From Acidiferrimicrobium sp. IK (GTDB lineage Bacteria; Actinomycetota; Acidimicrobiia; Acidimicrobiales; Palsa-688), in the NCBI RefSeq assembly GCF_025499425.1, contig NZ_JAIMCB010000007.1, positions 62,001-126,000 of the forward strand: 64,000 bases of DNA, given 5' to 3'. Below the pieces are notes generated by a model that worked only from the letters and a program-made list of their open reading frames with translations, had not been told where the DNA came from and searched no databases. Shown in pieces: positions 8,852 to 20,167 of the stretch. Positions within the stretch are counted from its first letter, which is position 1; every line of letters starts with the position of its first letter. Position numbers and translations under genes: made by a program.

Positions 8852-11314
8852 CTACGGATGCTGGGGTTGGTACCACACCGGGTTGGGGGTGTTGCTGTTG
8901 GGGGTGTTCGGCGTCCAGACGTAGTCGGCGGGCACCGACGGGTCGTTCAGGTAGTTGGCGTACACCGGGACGGTGCCGGCTACCTGGGAGGGGAACACGC
9001 ACGCCATCGCCCCCTTGGCCGTCCAACCCTTGGCGGCGAAGCCGCGTCTGGTCGTGAAGTAGAAGTGGTCCCGGTTGCCCGAGTTCGTTCCGGTCGCCAG
9101 GTACTCGAACTCGTAGAGGGGCACGGTCCCCGCCTTCGGGCAGGCCCCGCCCTGCAGCTGGTAGGCGTCGGCCCCGGCGCCGGTCGGGTGGGTCCACTCG
9201 CTGCTGAGACCCGACGGCCACGACGACGCGTCGAAGGTCAAGAAGAACACGTTGGTGCCGATGTGGTTCTGCTCGTAGAGCGGCGCCGCGCACACCGGGT
9301 CGTAGTCGAGGGTCAGCGCGCTGCCGGGCGGCACGGTGGTGCCGGCCGCCGGCGACTGCTGGTACACGTCGGGGCAGTTCACCGCCGCGGTGGGGGTGGG
9401 GGCGACCACCGCGTTGACCGTGAGGCCGGTCGCCGCGCAGTTCTGGTAGGGGGCGCCGACACAGTCGGGTACCACCACCGGCGCCGGCGGCGGGGTCGGC
9501 GTGTAGTAGTGGGCGACGATCGGCGTGCCGGGGGCGACCAGGGTCCCGGGGCTGTCGGGGGTCACCTTGGTCACCACGTCGGGCTGGGTTCCCGCCGGCG
9601 CCGCCCCGTCGGAGGTCGAGGTGCACACGAACCCGTAGTCGGTGTTGGCGGCCGCGCAGTAGGCGCTCGGGCTGGCGCCGGCAGGGATCGCCGGGACCGC
9701 CACCTCGTCGACCGAGAGGGTGATCTTGGTGCCAGGCGGGACCTTGCCGCCCGGGGTGGCGGTGACGACGTCGTCGGCCTGGCCCGAGGGTGCCGCGGTG
9801 GCTACCAGCTGCTCGCTGCAGGCCAGCCTGTCCGCCTGCAGCTCCGCGCACGCGGCCTGCTCTTTCTGGCCGACCAGGTCGGTCGGCACCGTGACCTCCG
9901 CCGGCCCGGGGGGCTGGGTCGTGGTCGTCGTGGGCCTCGTGGTGGTGGTGGTCGGCGCGACGGTCGTGGCCGCCGGGACGACCGGCGGAGCAACGATCGG
10001 GGCGGTCGGCGCCGGCCCGGCAGGAGGCGCCTGCGGGGCGGGGACGGCGAGCGCGCTGGTCGCGGCGGGGAGTGATCCGGGCTGCGAGCCGATCACCGGC
10101 TGCGGGCTGACCGGCGGCTGCGGGGAGGCGGTCGGTTGCGGGGCGGGGATCGGGGCCTTGGAGGCCGGCTTGGCGTTGGGATCGGTGACCCCGTCGCCGG
10201 TGCTCTTGTCGATGGTCCTCACGCTGCCGTCGGCGCCGACCAGCTTGCCGTCCCTCGACGTGGGATTGTCGATCCAGACCGCGCCGTCTTTGACCACCAC
10301 CTCGATCGAAGACGACCCGGGGGCGCCGGCGGGGACGTCGATGGCCGGCTCGGGCGTGCGCGACGCCGAGTCGAACACCAGCACCTGGCCTCGGGTGTCG
10401 TCGGGCACGTACACCCGCCCGGCGTTTATGACCGGCGGCCCGAACCCGTCGCCGGCGGGCAGCTGCGCGGACTGCACCCCGCCGTCGGGCAGGTTGACCT
10501 CGACTAGGGCGTCGCCTTGCACCAGCCACACCGGCCCCGCCGGTTGGCTGGACGCCAGCTCCAGCGGGCTGGCGGCCGGCCCGGGCAACCGCACCGGCAC
10601 CGGCTTCGGCCCGGCCAGGTTGTAGAGGACCCCGGCGGTCGGGTCTACCGCGACGGGGCTGGAGCCGACGACCGACATGTCGACGGGCTCGGGGTGGGCG
10701 GTGACCTGGACCGTGTGGACCGAGGAACCCGCGACGGTGGTGACCTCGCCGTTGGTGGCGCCGATGTAGGCGGTGCCGTCACCGGCGATGGCCTGGCTGG
10801 CCACCGGCGCCGGGAGGGTGACGGGCCGTCCTGGAGCCAGGCTCTGGGGGTCTACCGGCGTCAGCGTCCGGTGCTTGCCGTCGACGACGAAGACGTGCGC
10901 GCCGCGGGCCAGCACCGCGGTGCCTTCGGGCCCCGGCTCCGGAGTCATGGTGCTCATGTCGATCCGGTACACCTTCCCGGTCCGCGGATCGTCGGTGTAG
11001 AGCTGCCCGTCGGGGGTCTGCACGACCTGGAGCGGGTCGGTGGCCCTAGCCGCGACCGACGTCGGCGACGCGCTGGCGACCGCCTCGTAGCGAGCCGACG
11101 GGCCGTTGATCTCCGCGACGGTGACACCCTTGCGCAACCAGGCGCTGCTGTCGTTGGAGAGCAGCCTGGTCGAGGTGTAGCCGGTGGCGAACGTCACCGC
11201 CAAAACCGCGGCCACCACCACGCCGGCCAGCCCGACCCGGCCGTAGCCGCGGGTGGAGAGCCGAGCGGTGACAGGCACGCGGCGGGGTTGGCCGTCGGGG
11301 GAGATCCCAGCCAT
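8852..11314 (-). CDS. Membrane-anchored propeller protein with PASTA-like repeats and a C-terminal DUF5648-like domain
   Basis: 820-aa predicted envelope protein. A short basic N-terminus precedes one membrane segment at about 28-46, so the bulk faces outside. Residues 85-400 read as a beta-propeller-like repeat region (QVVQTPDGQLYTDDPRTGKV and similar). A Pro/Thr-rich linker follows (TTTTTRPTTTTTQPPGP). About residues 530-715 hold three PASTA-like units, each with cysteines and ending in a V(P/A)PGT or VPPGS turn. The last ~130 residues (APLYEQNHIGTN, HFYFTTRRGF, YVWTPNTPN) resemble DUF5648-type repeats. There is no kinase domain. The ATG at 11314 lies 7 nt behind TACCCT. It is divergent from the kinase gene, suggesting that it senses for or tethers that system. 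Exact function unknown. Confidence 0.75.
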   Translation of the reverse strand: MAGISPDGQPRRVPVTARLSTRGYGRVGLAGVVVAAVLAVTFATGYTSTRLLSNDSSAWLRKGVTVAEINGPSARYEAVASASPTSVAARATDPLQVVQTPDGQLYTDDPRTGKVYRIDMSTMTPEPGPEGTAVLARGAHVFVVDGKHRTLTPVDPQSLAPGRPVTLPAPVASQAIAGDGTAYIGATNGEVTTVAGSSVHTVQVTAHPEPVDMSVVGSSPVAVDPTAGVLYNLAGPKPVPVRLPGPAASPLELASSQPAGPVWLVQGDALVEVNLPDGGVQSAQLPAGDGFGPPVINAGRVYVPDDTRGQVLVFDSASRTPEPAIDVPAGAPGSSSIEVVVKDGAVWIDNPTSRDGKLVGADGSVRTIDKSTGDGVTDPNAKPASKAPIPAPQPTASPQPPVSPQPVIGSQPGSLPAATSALAVPAPQAPPAGPAPTAPIVAPPVVPAATTVAPTTTTTRPTTTTTQPPGPAEVTVPTDLVGQKEQAACAELQADRLACSEQLVATAAPSGQADDVVTATPGGKVPPGTKITLSVDEVAVPAIPAGASPSAYCAAANTDYGFVCTSTSDGAAPAGTQPDVVTKVTPDSPGTLVAPGTPIVAHYYTPTPPPAPVVVPDCVGAPYQNCAATGLTVNAVVAPTPTAAVNCPDVYQQSPAAGTTVPPGSALTLDYDPVCAAPLYEQNHIGTNVFFLTFDASSWPSGLSSEWTHPTGAGADAYQLQGGACPKAGTVPLYEFEYLATGTNSGNRDHFYFTTRRGFAAKGWTAKGAMACVFPSQVAGTVPVYANYLNDPSVPADYVWTPNTPNSNTPNPVWYQPQHP

Positions 11315-11415
11315 GGGGCAAAGGGTACGCGCTGGAACCGGAACGTGCCTGTAAGCCTCGCTTCGGACGTTTCCGGTACCACTACCATGCGCGGCGTGCA
11401 TGGCGGCGCTCGCTG
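11315..11415. promoter_or_regulatory. Divergent promoter region between the PASTA-propeller and kinase genes
   Basis: On the minus strand TACCCT (11327-11322) stands 7 nt before the propeller ATG. On the plus strand TACCAT (11383-11388) would give a kinase leader of about 20 nt. Between them an imperfect inverted repeat pairs GGAACCGGAACGT (11334-11346) with ACGTTTCCGGTACC (11367-11380), a candidate shared regulator site. Confidence 0.5.
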
Positions 11416-13817
<2,402 letters not shown>

Positions 13818-13821
<4 letters not shown>

Positions 13822-14813
13822 GCAGCCAATCCCCGCCCGACAACGGGCCCGCCCCCATCTCCGACTCCCATGCTGCTTGGTTCGCCGAACGGCATCAGGC
13901 GCTGTTGACCAACCTGGAACGGGCCATCAAGGGCAAGAACGAGGTCCTGCGCCTGGCGTTGTGCTGCCTGTTCGCCGAGGGCCACCTGCTGATCGAGGAC
14001 GTGCCCGGGGTCGGCAAGACCTCCATCGCCAAGGCCGTAGCCGCGTCGATCGACTCGAGCTGGCGGCGCATCCAGTTCACCCCCGACCTGCTGCCCTCCG
14101 ACATCACCGGCGTGTCCATATGGGACCAGCACAACGAGCGTTTCGAGTTCCACAAGGGCCCGGTGTTCGCCAACCTGGTGCTCGGCGACGAGATCAACCG
14201 GGCGTCACCGAAGACCCAGTCCGCGCTGCTCGAGGTCATGGAGGAACGCCAGGTCACCGTCGACGCGGTCAGCTACCCGGTGCCCCAGCCGTTCCTCGTG
14301 CTGGCCACCCAGAACCCCATCGACCTCGACGGCACCTACCGGCTGCCGGAGGCCCAGCTCGACCGGTTCCTCATGCGCATCAGCGTCGGGTACCCAGACG
14401 CCGAGTCCGAAGCGGCCATCCTCGACCAGCGGGCGGTCGGCGGCCGGGCGCCGGCCCTGGCGCCGGTCCTCGACGCAGCCCAGGTGATGGGCATGATCCG
14501 CATCGTGGCCAGGGTCCACGTGGACCCCGAAGTGTCCCGCTACGTGGTCGCGCTGGCCCGCGCCACCCGGGCCGTGCCCGAGGTCCGCCTCGGGCTCAGC
14601 CCCCGTGGCGCCCTGGCCGTGCTGCGAGCGGCCCAGTCCCGGGCGGTGGCCGATGGCCGCACCTACGTCGTACCCCAGGACGTGAAGGCGGTCACCCACG
14701 CGGTCGCCGGCCACCGGCTGGTCCTCACCCCCGAGGCCGAGGTCCAGGGCCGGCGGGTCGACGACCTGCTCGACGGTGTGCTGGCCTCCGTCTCGGTGCC
14801 TGCGCCGGCCTGA
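13818..14813 (+). CDS. MoxR-family AAA+ ATPase
   Basis: 331-aa chaperone-like ATPase of the MoxR clade. Walker A is GVGKTS in EDVPGVGKTSIAK, Walker B is LVLGDEINRASPK, sensor 1 is LATQNP, and the YRLPEAQLDRFLMR segment is typical. The ATG overlaps the kinase stop as ATGA, indicating translational coupling; it in turn overlaps the DUF58 gene. MoxR-DUF58-transglutaminase runs are common in bacteria and are thought to assemble or mature envelope proteins. Here the partner upstream is a membrane kinase. Confidence 0.93.
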
Positions 14814-16000
14814 TGGTTGCTGCGCCCGCCCCGGCGGCCGGCCGCCGGCTCGGCCGCCTGCCGCTGACCGCCGCCGGGTGGGCGGTGCTCGGCGGCGGCG
14901 TCGCCTGCTACCTAGTCGCGGTGGTCTCCGGTTTCACCCAGCTCGCAGTGGTGGCGGCGGGGTGCCTGGTGGCCCTCGTCGCGGCCGGGGGGTTCGTGTC
15001 GTGGAGACCGAACGTGGCGCTGCGGCGCACCTTCCAGCCGTCCGCGGTCACCGTCGGGCAGCCCGCGGTCGCTCTCCTGTCGGTCGCCAACCGCTCCCGC
15101 TGGCCGTCGCCGGCCATCACCGTCGTCGACCGCCTGGCCCGGGCCGACATGCGCCTGGCGGTGCACTCGGTCGCCGCCGGGGCCACCGCCTTGGTCCGCT
15201 ACCAGCTGCCGACCGACCGGCGGGCCCGCCTCGTCCTCGGCCCGCTGCGGGTGGTGCGCAGCGACCCCCTGGGGCTGCTCCGGGCCCGCCAGGACCACGG
15301 CGGCCACGACCTGCTCTGGGTCCGGCCCCGCACGTGGCCGCTCTCGCCTCTTCCGGCCAGCGTGGTCGTCGACCTCGAAGGGCCGGTCTCGCAGACCGCC
15401 CCGACCGGGTCGGTGACGTTCGCGTCGCTGCGGGAGTACGTGCCCGGCGACGATCGGCGCCTGATCCACTGGAGGTCCTCGGCGCGCCTGGGCACCCTGG
15501 TCGTTCGTCACCACGTCGACACCAACGAGCCCCGAGCCACGGTGGTGCTCGACAACCGGAGCGGTCGCTGGACCGATGACACCTTCGAGGCCGGCGTGGA
15601 GGTCGCCGCGTCGGTCGCGCACGCGTTGACCGGCAACGGGCACCGGGTGGAGCTGCGCACCGTCCGGGAAGAGCCGGGGTGGGCGCTGCGGGTAGGGGCG
15701 ACGACGGTCGCCGACCGCCTGGCGGCCGTCGAGCCCGTCGCCGCGGAGGACGTCTCGGCGCTGCTCGAAGCGGTCGGGGCGGGGGCTGACGGCGGCGCGT
15801 TGGTGGTGGTCACCGGCCGGGCGGAGCCCAGGGTCGACGCCCGGTTGGCCGCCGAGCAGCACCGGTATTCGCCGGTGGTGATCTGCCGGGTCGATCCGGG
15901 CGCCCAGGCCGCGTGGCGGCAGCGCTCAGGGGTCCTCGTAGTCCACGGCCCGGACGCGTCCGCGCTGGCCGACGCGTGGAACCGGATGGCTCACCGATGA
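14813..16000 (+). CDS. DUF58 domain membrane protein
   Basis: 395 aa with two hydrophobic N-terminal segments (about 18-35 and 40-62), then an Ig-like middle and the DUF58 signature VPGDDRRLIHWRSSARLGTL around residues 205-224. The C-terminal part reads as a von Willebrand A-like fold. The start overlaps the moxR stop as TGATG. DUF58 proteins usually work with MoxR ATPases; the molecular role is not established. Coupling on both sides suggests stoichiometric production with the ATPase and the transglutaminase-like protein. Confidence 0.88.
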   Translation: MVAAPAPAAGRRLGRLPLTAAGWAVLGGGVACYLVAVVSGFTQLAVVAAGCLVALVAAGGFVSWRPNVALRRTFQPSAVTVGQPAVALLSVANRSRWPSPAITVVDRLARADMRLAVHSVAAGATALVRYQLPTDRRARLVLGPLRVVRSDPLGLLRARQDHGGHDLLWVRPRTWPLSPLPASVVVDLEGPVSQTAPTGSVTFASLREYVPGDDRRLIHWRSSARLGTLVVRHHVDTNEPRATVVLDNRSGRWTDDTFEAGVEVAASVAHALTGNGHRVELRTVREEPGWALRVGATTVADRLAAVEPVAAEDVSALLEAVGAGADGGALVVVTGRAEPRVDARLAAEQHRYSPVVICRVDPGAQAAWRQRSGVLVVHGPDASALADAWNRMAHR

Positions 16001-18336
16001 CCCCCCGCGGCGGTCCCCAACAGGTCCTCGACGTCGTCGCGGCCGGTGCCGTCGTGGCGGTGGTGATCCCCTCGCTGCGCCCGCTGTTCGCCGGGGCCGG
16101 CACCTGGTGGTTGCTCGTCGCCGTGGCCGTCCCGGTCCTCGTGGCCTGCGTGTCAGTGCTCGCGGCGCCCCGGACCGCTCCGTCGCCGCCGGCCGCGGGG
16201 CGCCGCGCCGGCCGGTTGGGCGCAGCGTCGGGCCCCTGGTCGCGGCTGCTCGTCGACGGGACGGCTCTGTCCGTGGCGCTCGTCGCCGTACCGGCCGACG
16301 CCGAGGGCCGCTCCGCTCTCGGCGGCCTGCGGGCCGGAGCCGCCCACCTGCTCACCTCGGCACTGCCCCTTCCCGCCGGCGGTCCCGAGCTCGGGGTGGT
16401 GATGGTCGCCGCGGCGGTGGCGGCCGGCGTCGCCGCCGAGGCGGCTGTGCGGACCCGCTCGGCGCTGGCGCCGGTCGCCGCGCCGGTCGTCCTTTACGGC
16501 GCCGCGTTGGCGGTCGGTGCAGGAGGCCTGCCCGCCCCCACCTGGGACGCCGCCGCGCTGTTGGCGGCCGCCGCGGTGACGGTCGTGGTCCGCCGGCTGG
16601 CGCCGCTGGAGCGACCCGCCGGCGGGCCCAGCTCCGGGCCGCGCGTCGCCGGCGGCGCCCCCGCGAGGAGAGTCCCGTGGGCGCAGGTCGGAGCCGGCGC
16701 GGCCACCGCAGCGGCGGTCGGCGTGCTGGCGCTTCCCCTCGGGGGGCGCCTGCCGGGCGCCGAGTCCTCGCAGCGCTACGACCTGCGGGCTGCGCTGCGC
16801 CCCGCGGGGGCCACGCCCCCCGGCGTCAACCCGCTGGTCAGCTACGCCGCGGTCTACGACGGGCCGGTGCAGCCGGAGCTGTCGGTGCGGACCTCGGGTG
16901 CCGACCCCACCAGCGTCTACTGGCGCCTCGACGTGCTGGACCACTACACCGGCACCGGGTGGGTCTCCACCGCGACCCTGCTGCGGGGAGGAACGACCCT
17001 CCCTCCGGGACCCCGGCTGCAGGTGCCGACCACCACGGTCGTCGCCGACGTCCACCTAGACGGTCCGGCCACCTACCTGCCGGCCCCCGACCGGCCGGTC
17101 CAGGTGTCGGTGCCGGGCCTCGACGTCGCCGCCAGCGACGGCGTGTTGGCGGTCGCGCCCGGCGCCCGCCAGCCCCGCAGCTACCGGGTCCGGGCCGAGG
17201 TCCCCGATCCGGGCGCTCAGGCGCTCCTCTCGGCGTCACCGGCCGGTGGGACCGACCCCGGCAGCCCGCCGTTGCCCTACGCCATCCAGTCGGTGGCGGC
17301 GTCCGTCGTCGCCCGAGTGTCGCCGGCCCCGTTCGCGCGTCTCACCGCGATCAGCTCGTTTTTGACCGGCCCGGCGTTCGTGCGCCACCCGCCGGGCGGC
17401 TCGCCGATCGGCTCGGGCGCCTACCAGGCCATCCAGCTCCTCCACGACCACGACGGCAGCGCCGAGCAGTACGCGGCCGCGTTCGCCCTCCTCGCGAGGG
17501 CCGTCGGCTTCGACACCCGCCTAGCGGTCGGCTACCTGGGCGGCCGCCCGGGGCCGGTCGCGGCGGAGGCCACCTTCACCAGCCGCGACCTCGCCGTGTG
17601 GCCCGAGGTGAACCTGCGGGGCATCGGATGGCTGCCGTGGCCGACGGTGCCCGCCACCGGCGCATCGGCGTCGCGGAGCGCCGCGTCGTCGCAGCAGTCG
17701 TCGGTCAGCCAGGCGATCGCCGAGCAGCGCACGCTGGACAGCGCCGGGCCGCCGCCGCCGGCCGAGGCCCCGCCTCGAGCCGCCCCCGCCCGCAGCGGCC
17801 GCGGCGAGGCGACCGGGTGGTTGGGGTGGCTGCTGGTGGCCGTCGCGGTGGCGGCCGCCGCCCCGAGCGCGCTGGTGGCCGCAAAGGCGGTCCGCCGCTA
17901 CCGCCAACGCCGGGCCGGTGACGCCAGGGCGCAGGTCAGCGGGGCTTGGGAATGCGTCATGGACCGCCTGGCGGAGCGCGGCGTGGAGGTGCCCCCGTCG
18001 TTAAGCGCCCCGGCGGTCGCGGTCAACGCGGTGGGCCACCTCGGGCCGGCCCTGGCCGGCCCGATCGAGGCGCTGGCCGCTTTGGTCGACGCGGCCCGCT
18101 ACAACCGGCGGGTGCCGGTCGACACGGCGGCGGCGCTCGCCGCCTGGGAGTACGCGACGCAGCTGCAGCGGGCCCTGCGCCGCGGGGTCCCCGCCCGCCG
18201 CCGGGCCCGCGGCGCGCTGTCCCTGGCCCCGTGGAGCAGGACCCGCCGGCGGGGGTGGGCTCAGGCCGCCGGGGTGGCCACCACGAAGATCCGCCGGAAC
18301 GGCAGGAGGGTCTCGCCGGTCGGCTCCGGCGGGTAG
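15997..18336 (+). CDS. TgpA-like transglutaminase-fold membrane protein with catalytic triad lost
   Basis: 779 aa, starting at an ATGA overlap with the DUF58 gene. Several N-terminal membrane segments (residues about 12-55, 85-100, 130-200, 230-248) precede an outside domain, and a last one lies at about 607-630. The transglutaminase core at 475-550 aligns with TgpA/DUF3488 proteins, but the usual GFCEHY is GSAEQY (A489 for Cys), DAHAWVEV is DLAVWPEV (A533 for His), and the Asp after GW.P is absent. It therefore cannot act as a Cys protease or transglutaminase and may serve as a scaffold. The last 76 bp overlap the convergent tam gene. Confidence 0.85.
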   Translation: MTPRGGPQQVLDVVAAGAVVAVVIPSLRPLFAGAGTWWLLVAVAVPVLVACVSVLAAPRTAPSPPAAGRRAGRLGAASGPWSRLLVDGTALSVALVAVPADAEGRSALGGLRAGAAHLLTSALPLPAGGPELGVVMVAAAVAAGVAAEAAVRTRSALAPVAAPVVLYGAALAVGAGGLPAPTWDAAALLAAAAVTVVVRRLAPLERPAGGPSSGPRVAGGAPARRVPWAQVGAGAATAAAVGVLALPLGGRLPGAESSQRYDLRAALRPAGATPPGVNPLVSYAAVYDGPVQPELSVRTSGADPTSVYWRLDVLDHYTGTGWVSTATLLRGGTTLPPGPRLQVPTTTVVADVHLDGPATYLPAPDRPVQVSVPGLDVAASDGVLAVAPGARQPRSYRVRAEVPDPGAQALLSASPAGGTDPGSPPLPYAIQSVAASVVARVSPAPFARLTAISSFLTGPAFVRHPPGGSPIGSGAYQAIQLLHDHDGSAEQYAAAFALLARAVGFDTRLAVGYLGGRPGPVAAEATFTSRDLAVWPEVNLRGIGWLPWPTVPATGASASRSAASSQQSSVSQAIAEQRTLDSAGPPPPAEAPPRAAPARSGRGEATGWLGWLLVAVAVAAAAPSALVAAKAVRRYRQRRAGDARAQVSGAWECVMDRLAERGVEVPPSLSAPAVAVNAVGHLGPALAGPIEALAALVDAARYNRRVPVDTAAALAAWEYATQLQRALRRGVPARRRARGALSLAPWSRTRRRGWAQAAGVATTKIRRNGRRVSPVGSGG

Positions 18337-19046
18337 GCGGCTCGCAGGTCGGCGGCGTACGCGTCGCTGAACGCGGCGGCGTCGCCGGCGTCGAGGACGC
18401 TCAGGTAGGGCCGCAGCGCCGTGCCGCGCACCCAGTCGAGGACCGGGTCGGCGCCGTGGAGGGCGTGGAGGTAGGTGGTCTCCCAGGCGTCGACCTGCGC
18501 GCCGAGGGCCCGCAGCTCACGGTGGTAGCGCCGCGGGTCTGAGATGTGCACCCGGCGCCCGACCTCCCCGAGCCGGTCCCGCCAACCCGGGGAGGTAGCC
18601 AGGTCCCGCAGGAGGGTGTGGCTAGGAGCGTCGAAGTTGGCTGGGACCTGGAACGCCAGCGTCCCGCCGGGCCGGAGCGCGGCCAGCCACGCTTCGAAGC
18701 GGGCCACGTGTCCCGGCACCCACTGGAGGGTGGCGTTGGAGACGATCACGTCGAGGCTGGCCGGCGCCGGGGTCCATTCGCCGGCGTCGGCCAGCGCGAA
18801 CTGCAAGCGGCCCGGTATGCGCAGCGCCGACGCCCGCTCGATCATCTCCGGGGAGCTGTCCAGCCCGGTGATGGTCGCTTCCGGCCACCGCTGCGCCAGC
18901 CCCGCGGTCGCGGTCCCCGGGCCGCACCCGAGGTCCACGACGTCGCGGGGAGCTCCGGTGGTGATCCGGGCGACCAGCTCCCAAAACGGCCGTTCTCGCT
19001 CGCCGGCGTAGCGCAGATATTGGGCGGGGTCCCAACGGGTGCTCAT
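18261..19046 (-). CDS. tam: Trans-aconitate 2-methyltransferase
   Basis: SAM-dependent methyltransferase of 261 aa. The N-terminal WDPAQYLRYAGERERPFWELV is characteristic of Tam, followed by motif I VVDLGCGPGTAT and the Tam-type SNATLQWVPGH. It detoxifies trans-aconitate, an inhibitor of aconitase, by forming the methyl ester. It follows an SDR gene by 12 bp on the same strand and overlaps the convergent transglutaminase-like gene by 76 bp at its 3' end. Length is normal. Confidence 0.9.
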   Translation of the reverse strand: MSTRWDPAQYLRYAGERERPFWELVARITTGAPRDVVDLGCGPGTATAGLAQRWPEATITGLDSSPEMIERASALRIPGRLQFALADAGEWTPAPASLDVIVSNATLQWVPGHVARFEAWLAALRPGGTLAFQVPANFDAPSHTLLRDLATSPGWRDRLGEVGRRVHISDPRRYHRELRALGAQVDAWETTYLHALHGADPVLDWVRGTALRPYLSVLDAGDAAAFSDAYAADLRAAYPPEPTGETLLPFRRIFVVATPAA

Positions 19047-19058
19047 CGGGCCGGAGGG

Positions 19059-19961
19059 TCAGCCGCCGAAGGGGTTGCGCAGGTCGAAGGGGACGTCGGC
19101 CAGGCGGGCGCCTTCCTTCTTCAGCTCCTCGACGGTCCAGCGGCCGTCCTTCTCGATGCCGTCGACGATCGCGAACGGCTGGAACAGCTGCACCTTGCCG
19201 CCCCAGACGAGGAACACCCGGCCGTTGACCGGGCAGTCCTCGGTCGCCAGGTAGGCCACCCACGGCGAGATGTTCGCCGGGTCCATCTGGTCGAACTCGT
19301 CGGGGGCCACCTCCTGGCTGGAGAGGCCGCCGAGCGACGCGGTGAGCCGGGTCCGGGCCGCCGGCGCGATGGCGTTGACCCGCACGCCGTAGCGGCTCAG
19401 CTCCATGTTCTCGATGATCGTCATGGCCGCGATGCCCATCTTGGCCGCGCCGTAGTTGGTCTGGCCGACGTTGCCGAACAGCCCGGACGTCGACGACGTG
19501 TTGATCACCGACGCGTGCACGGTCTCCCCGGACTTGACCTTCTCCCTCCAGTAGCCCGCGGCGTGGCGGGTCGGGCAGAAATGGCCTCGCAGGTGGACGT
19601 GGATGACCGCGTCCCACTCCTCGATGGTGGTGTTGGCGAACATGCGGTCGCGCAGGATGCCGGCGTTGTTCACCAAGATGTCCAAGCCGCCGAAGGTCTC
19701 GATGGCGCCGTCCACCAGGCGCTTGGCGCCGTCCCAGTCGGCGACGTCGTCGTGGTTGGCGATGGCCTCGCCGCCCATCGCCTTGATCTCCGCGACGACC
19801 TCCTCGGCCGGCGAGGCGTCCCCGCCGGTGCCGTCTGCCGCGCCGCCCAGGTCGTTGACCACCACCTTGGCCCCTTCGCTGGCGAAGAGCAGCGCGTGCT
19901 CCCGCCCGATCCCGCGTCCCGCTCCGGTGATGATTGCTACCCGTCCGTCAAGCGTGCCCAT
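19059..19961 (-). CDS. SDR oxidoreductase, MFE-2-type 3-hydroxyacyl-CoA dehydrogenase-like
   Basis: 300-aa Rossmann enzyme with GAGRGIGRE cofactor motif, NNAGILRDRM, catalytic Ser in NTSSTSG and Tyr-Lys in NYGAAK. VVVNDLGGAADGTGGD after the first strand is typical of the dehydrogenase part of peroxisomal-type multifunctional enzyme 2, so a 3-hydroxyacyl-CoA substrate is likely; the exact substrate is unknown. The start is ATG 19961, with GGGGAGG 8 nt upstream. It precedes tam by 12 bp. Two 22-bp direct repeats lie 22-73 bp before the start. A close paralogue is at 33634-34527. Confidence 0.85.
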   Translation of the reverse strand: MGTLDGRVAIITGAGRGIGREHALLFASEGAKVVVNDLGGAADGTGGDASPAEEVVAEIKAMGGEAIANHDDVADWDGAKRLVDGAIETFGGLDILVNNAGILRDRMFANTTIEEWDAVIHVHLRGHFCPTRHAAGYWREKVKSGETVHASVINTSSTSGLFGNVGQTNYGAAKMGIAAMTIIENMELSRYGVRVNAIAPAARTRLTASLGGLSSQEVAPDEFDQMDPANISPWVAYLATEDCPVNGRVFLVWGGKVQLFQPFAIVDGIEKDGRWTVEELKKEGARLADVPFDLRNPFGG

Positions 19962-19982
19962 CGAAGATGGCCTCCCCTTTTT

Positions 19983-20034
19983 GTCGTGCCGAGGCCGTCG
20001 TAGTGTGTCTTCGTCGTGCCAGGGCTGTCGTGGT
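19983..20034. repeat. Two 22-bp direct repeats with 30-bp period in the SDR/putA divergent gap
   Basis: Units at 19983-20004 and 20013-20034 begin GTCGTGCC and agree at 18 of 22 positions. Each holds two GTCGT words, so ACGAC recurs four times on the minus strand at intervals of 14, 16 and 14 bp. The period is close to three helical turns. This is a candidate operator for the SDR gene. Confidence 0.5.
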
Positions 20035-20167
20035 CCGTTGACCATTCCGCACCCGAAGCGCGCCGCGCCAATCACGGCCGCTCCGGCGTTGACGCCCCGC
20101 CGGCGGCTGCCCGAGCGACGAGGGGGCATCGTCGCCGTCGGTCGCGGCCAGGCGCGAGCATCGTCGG

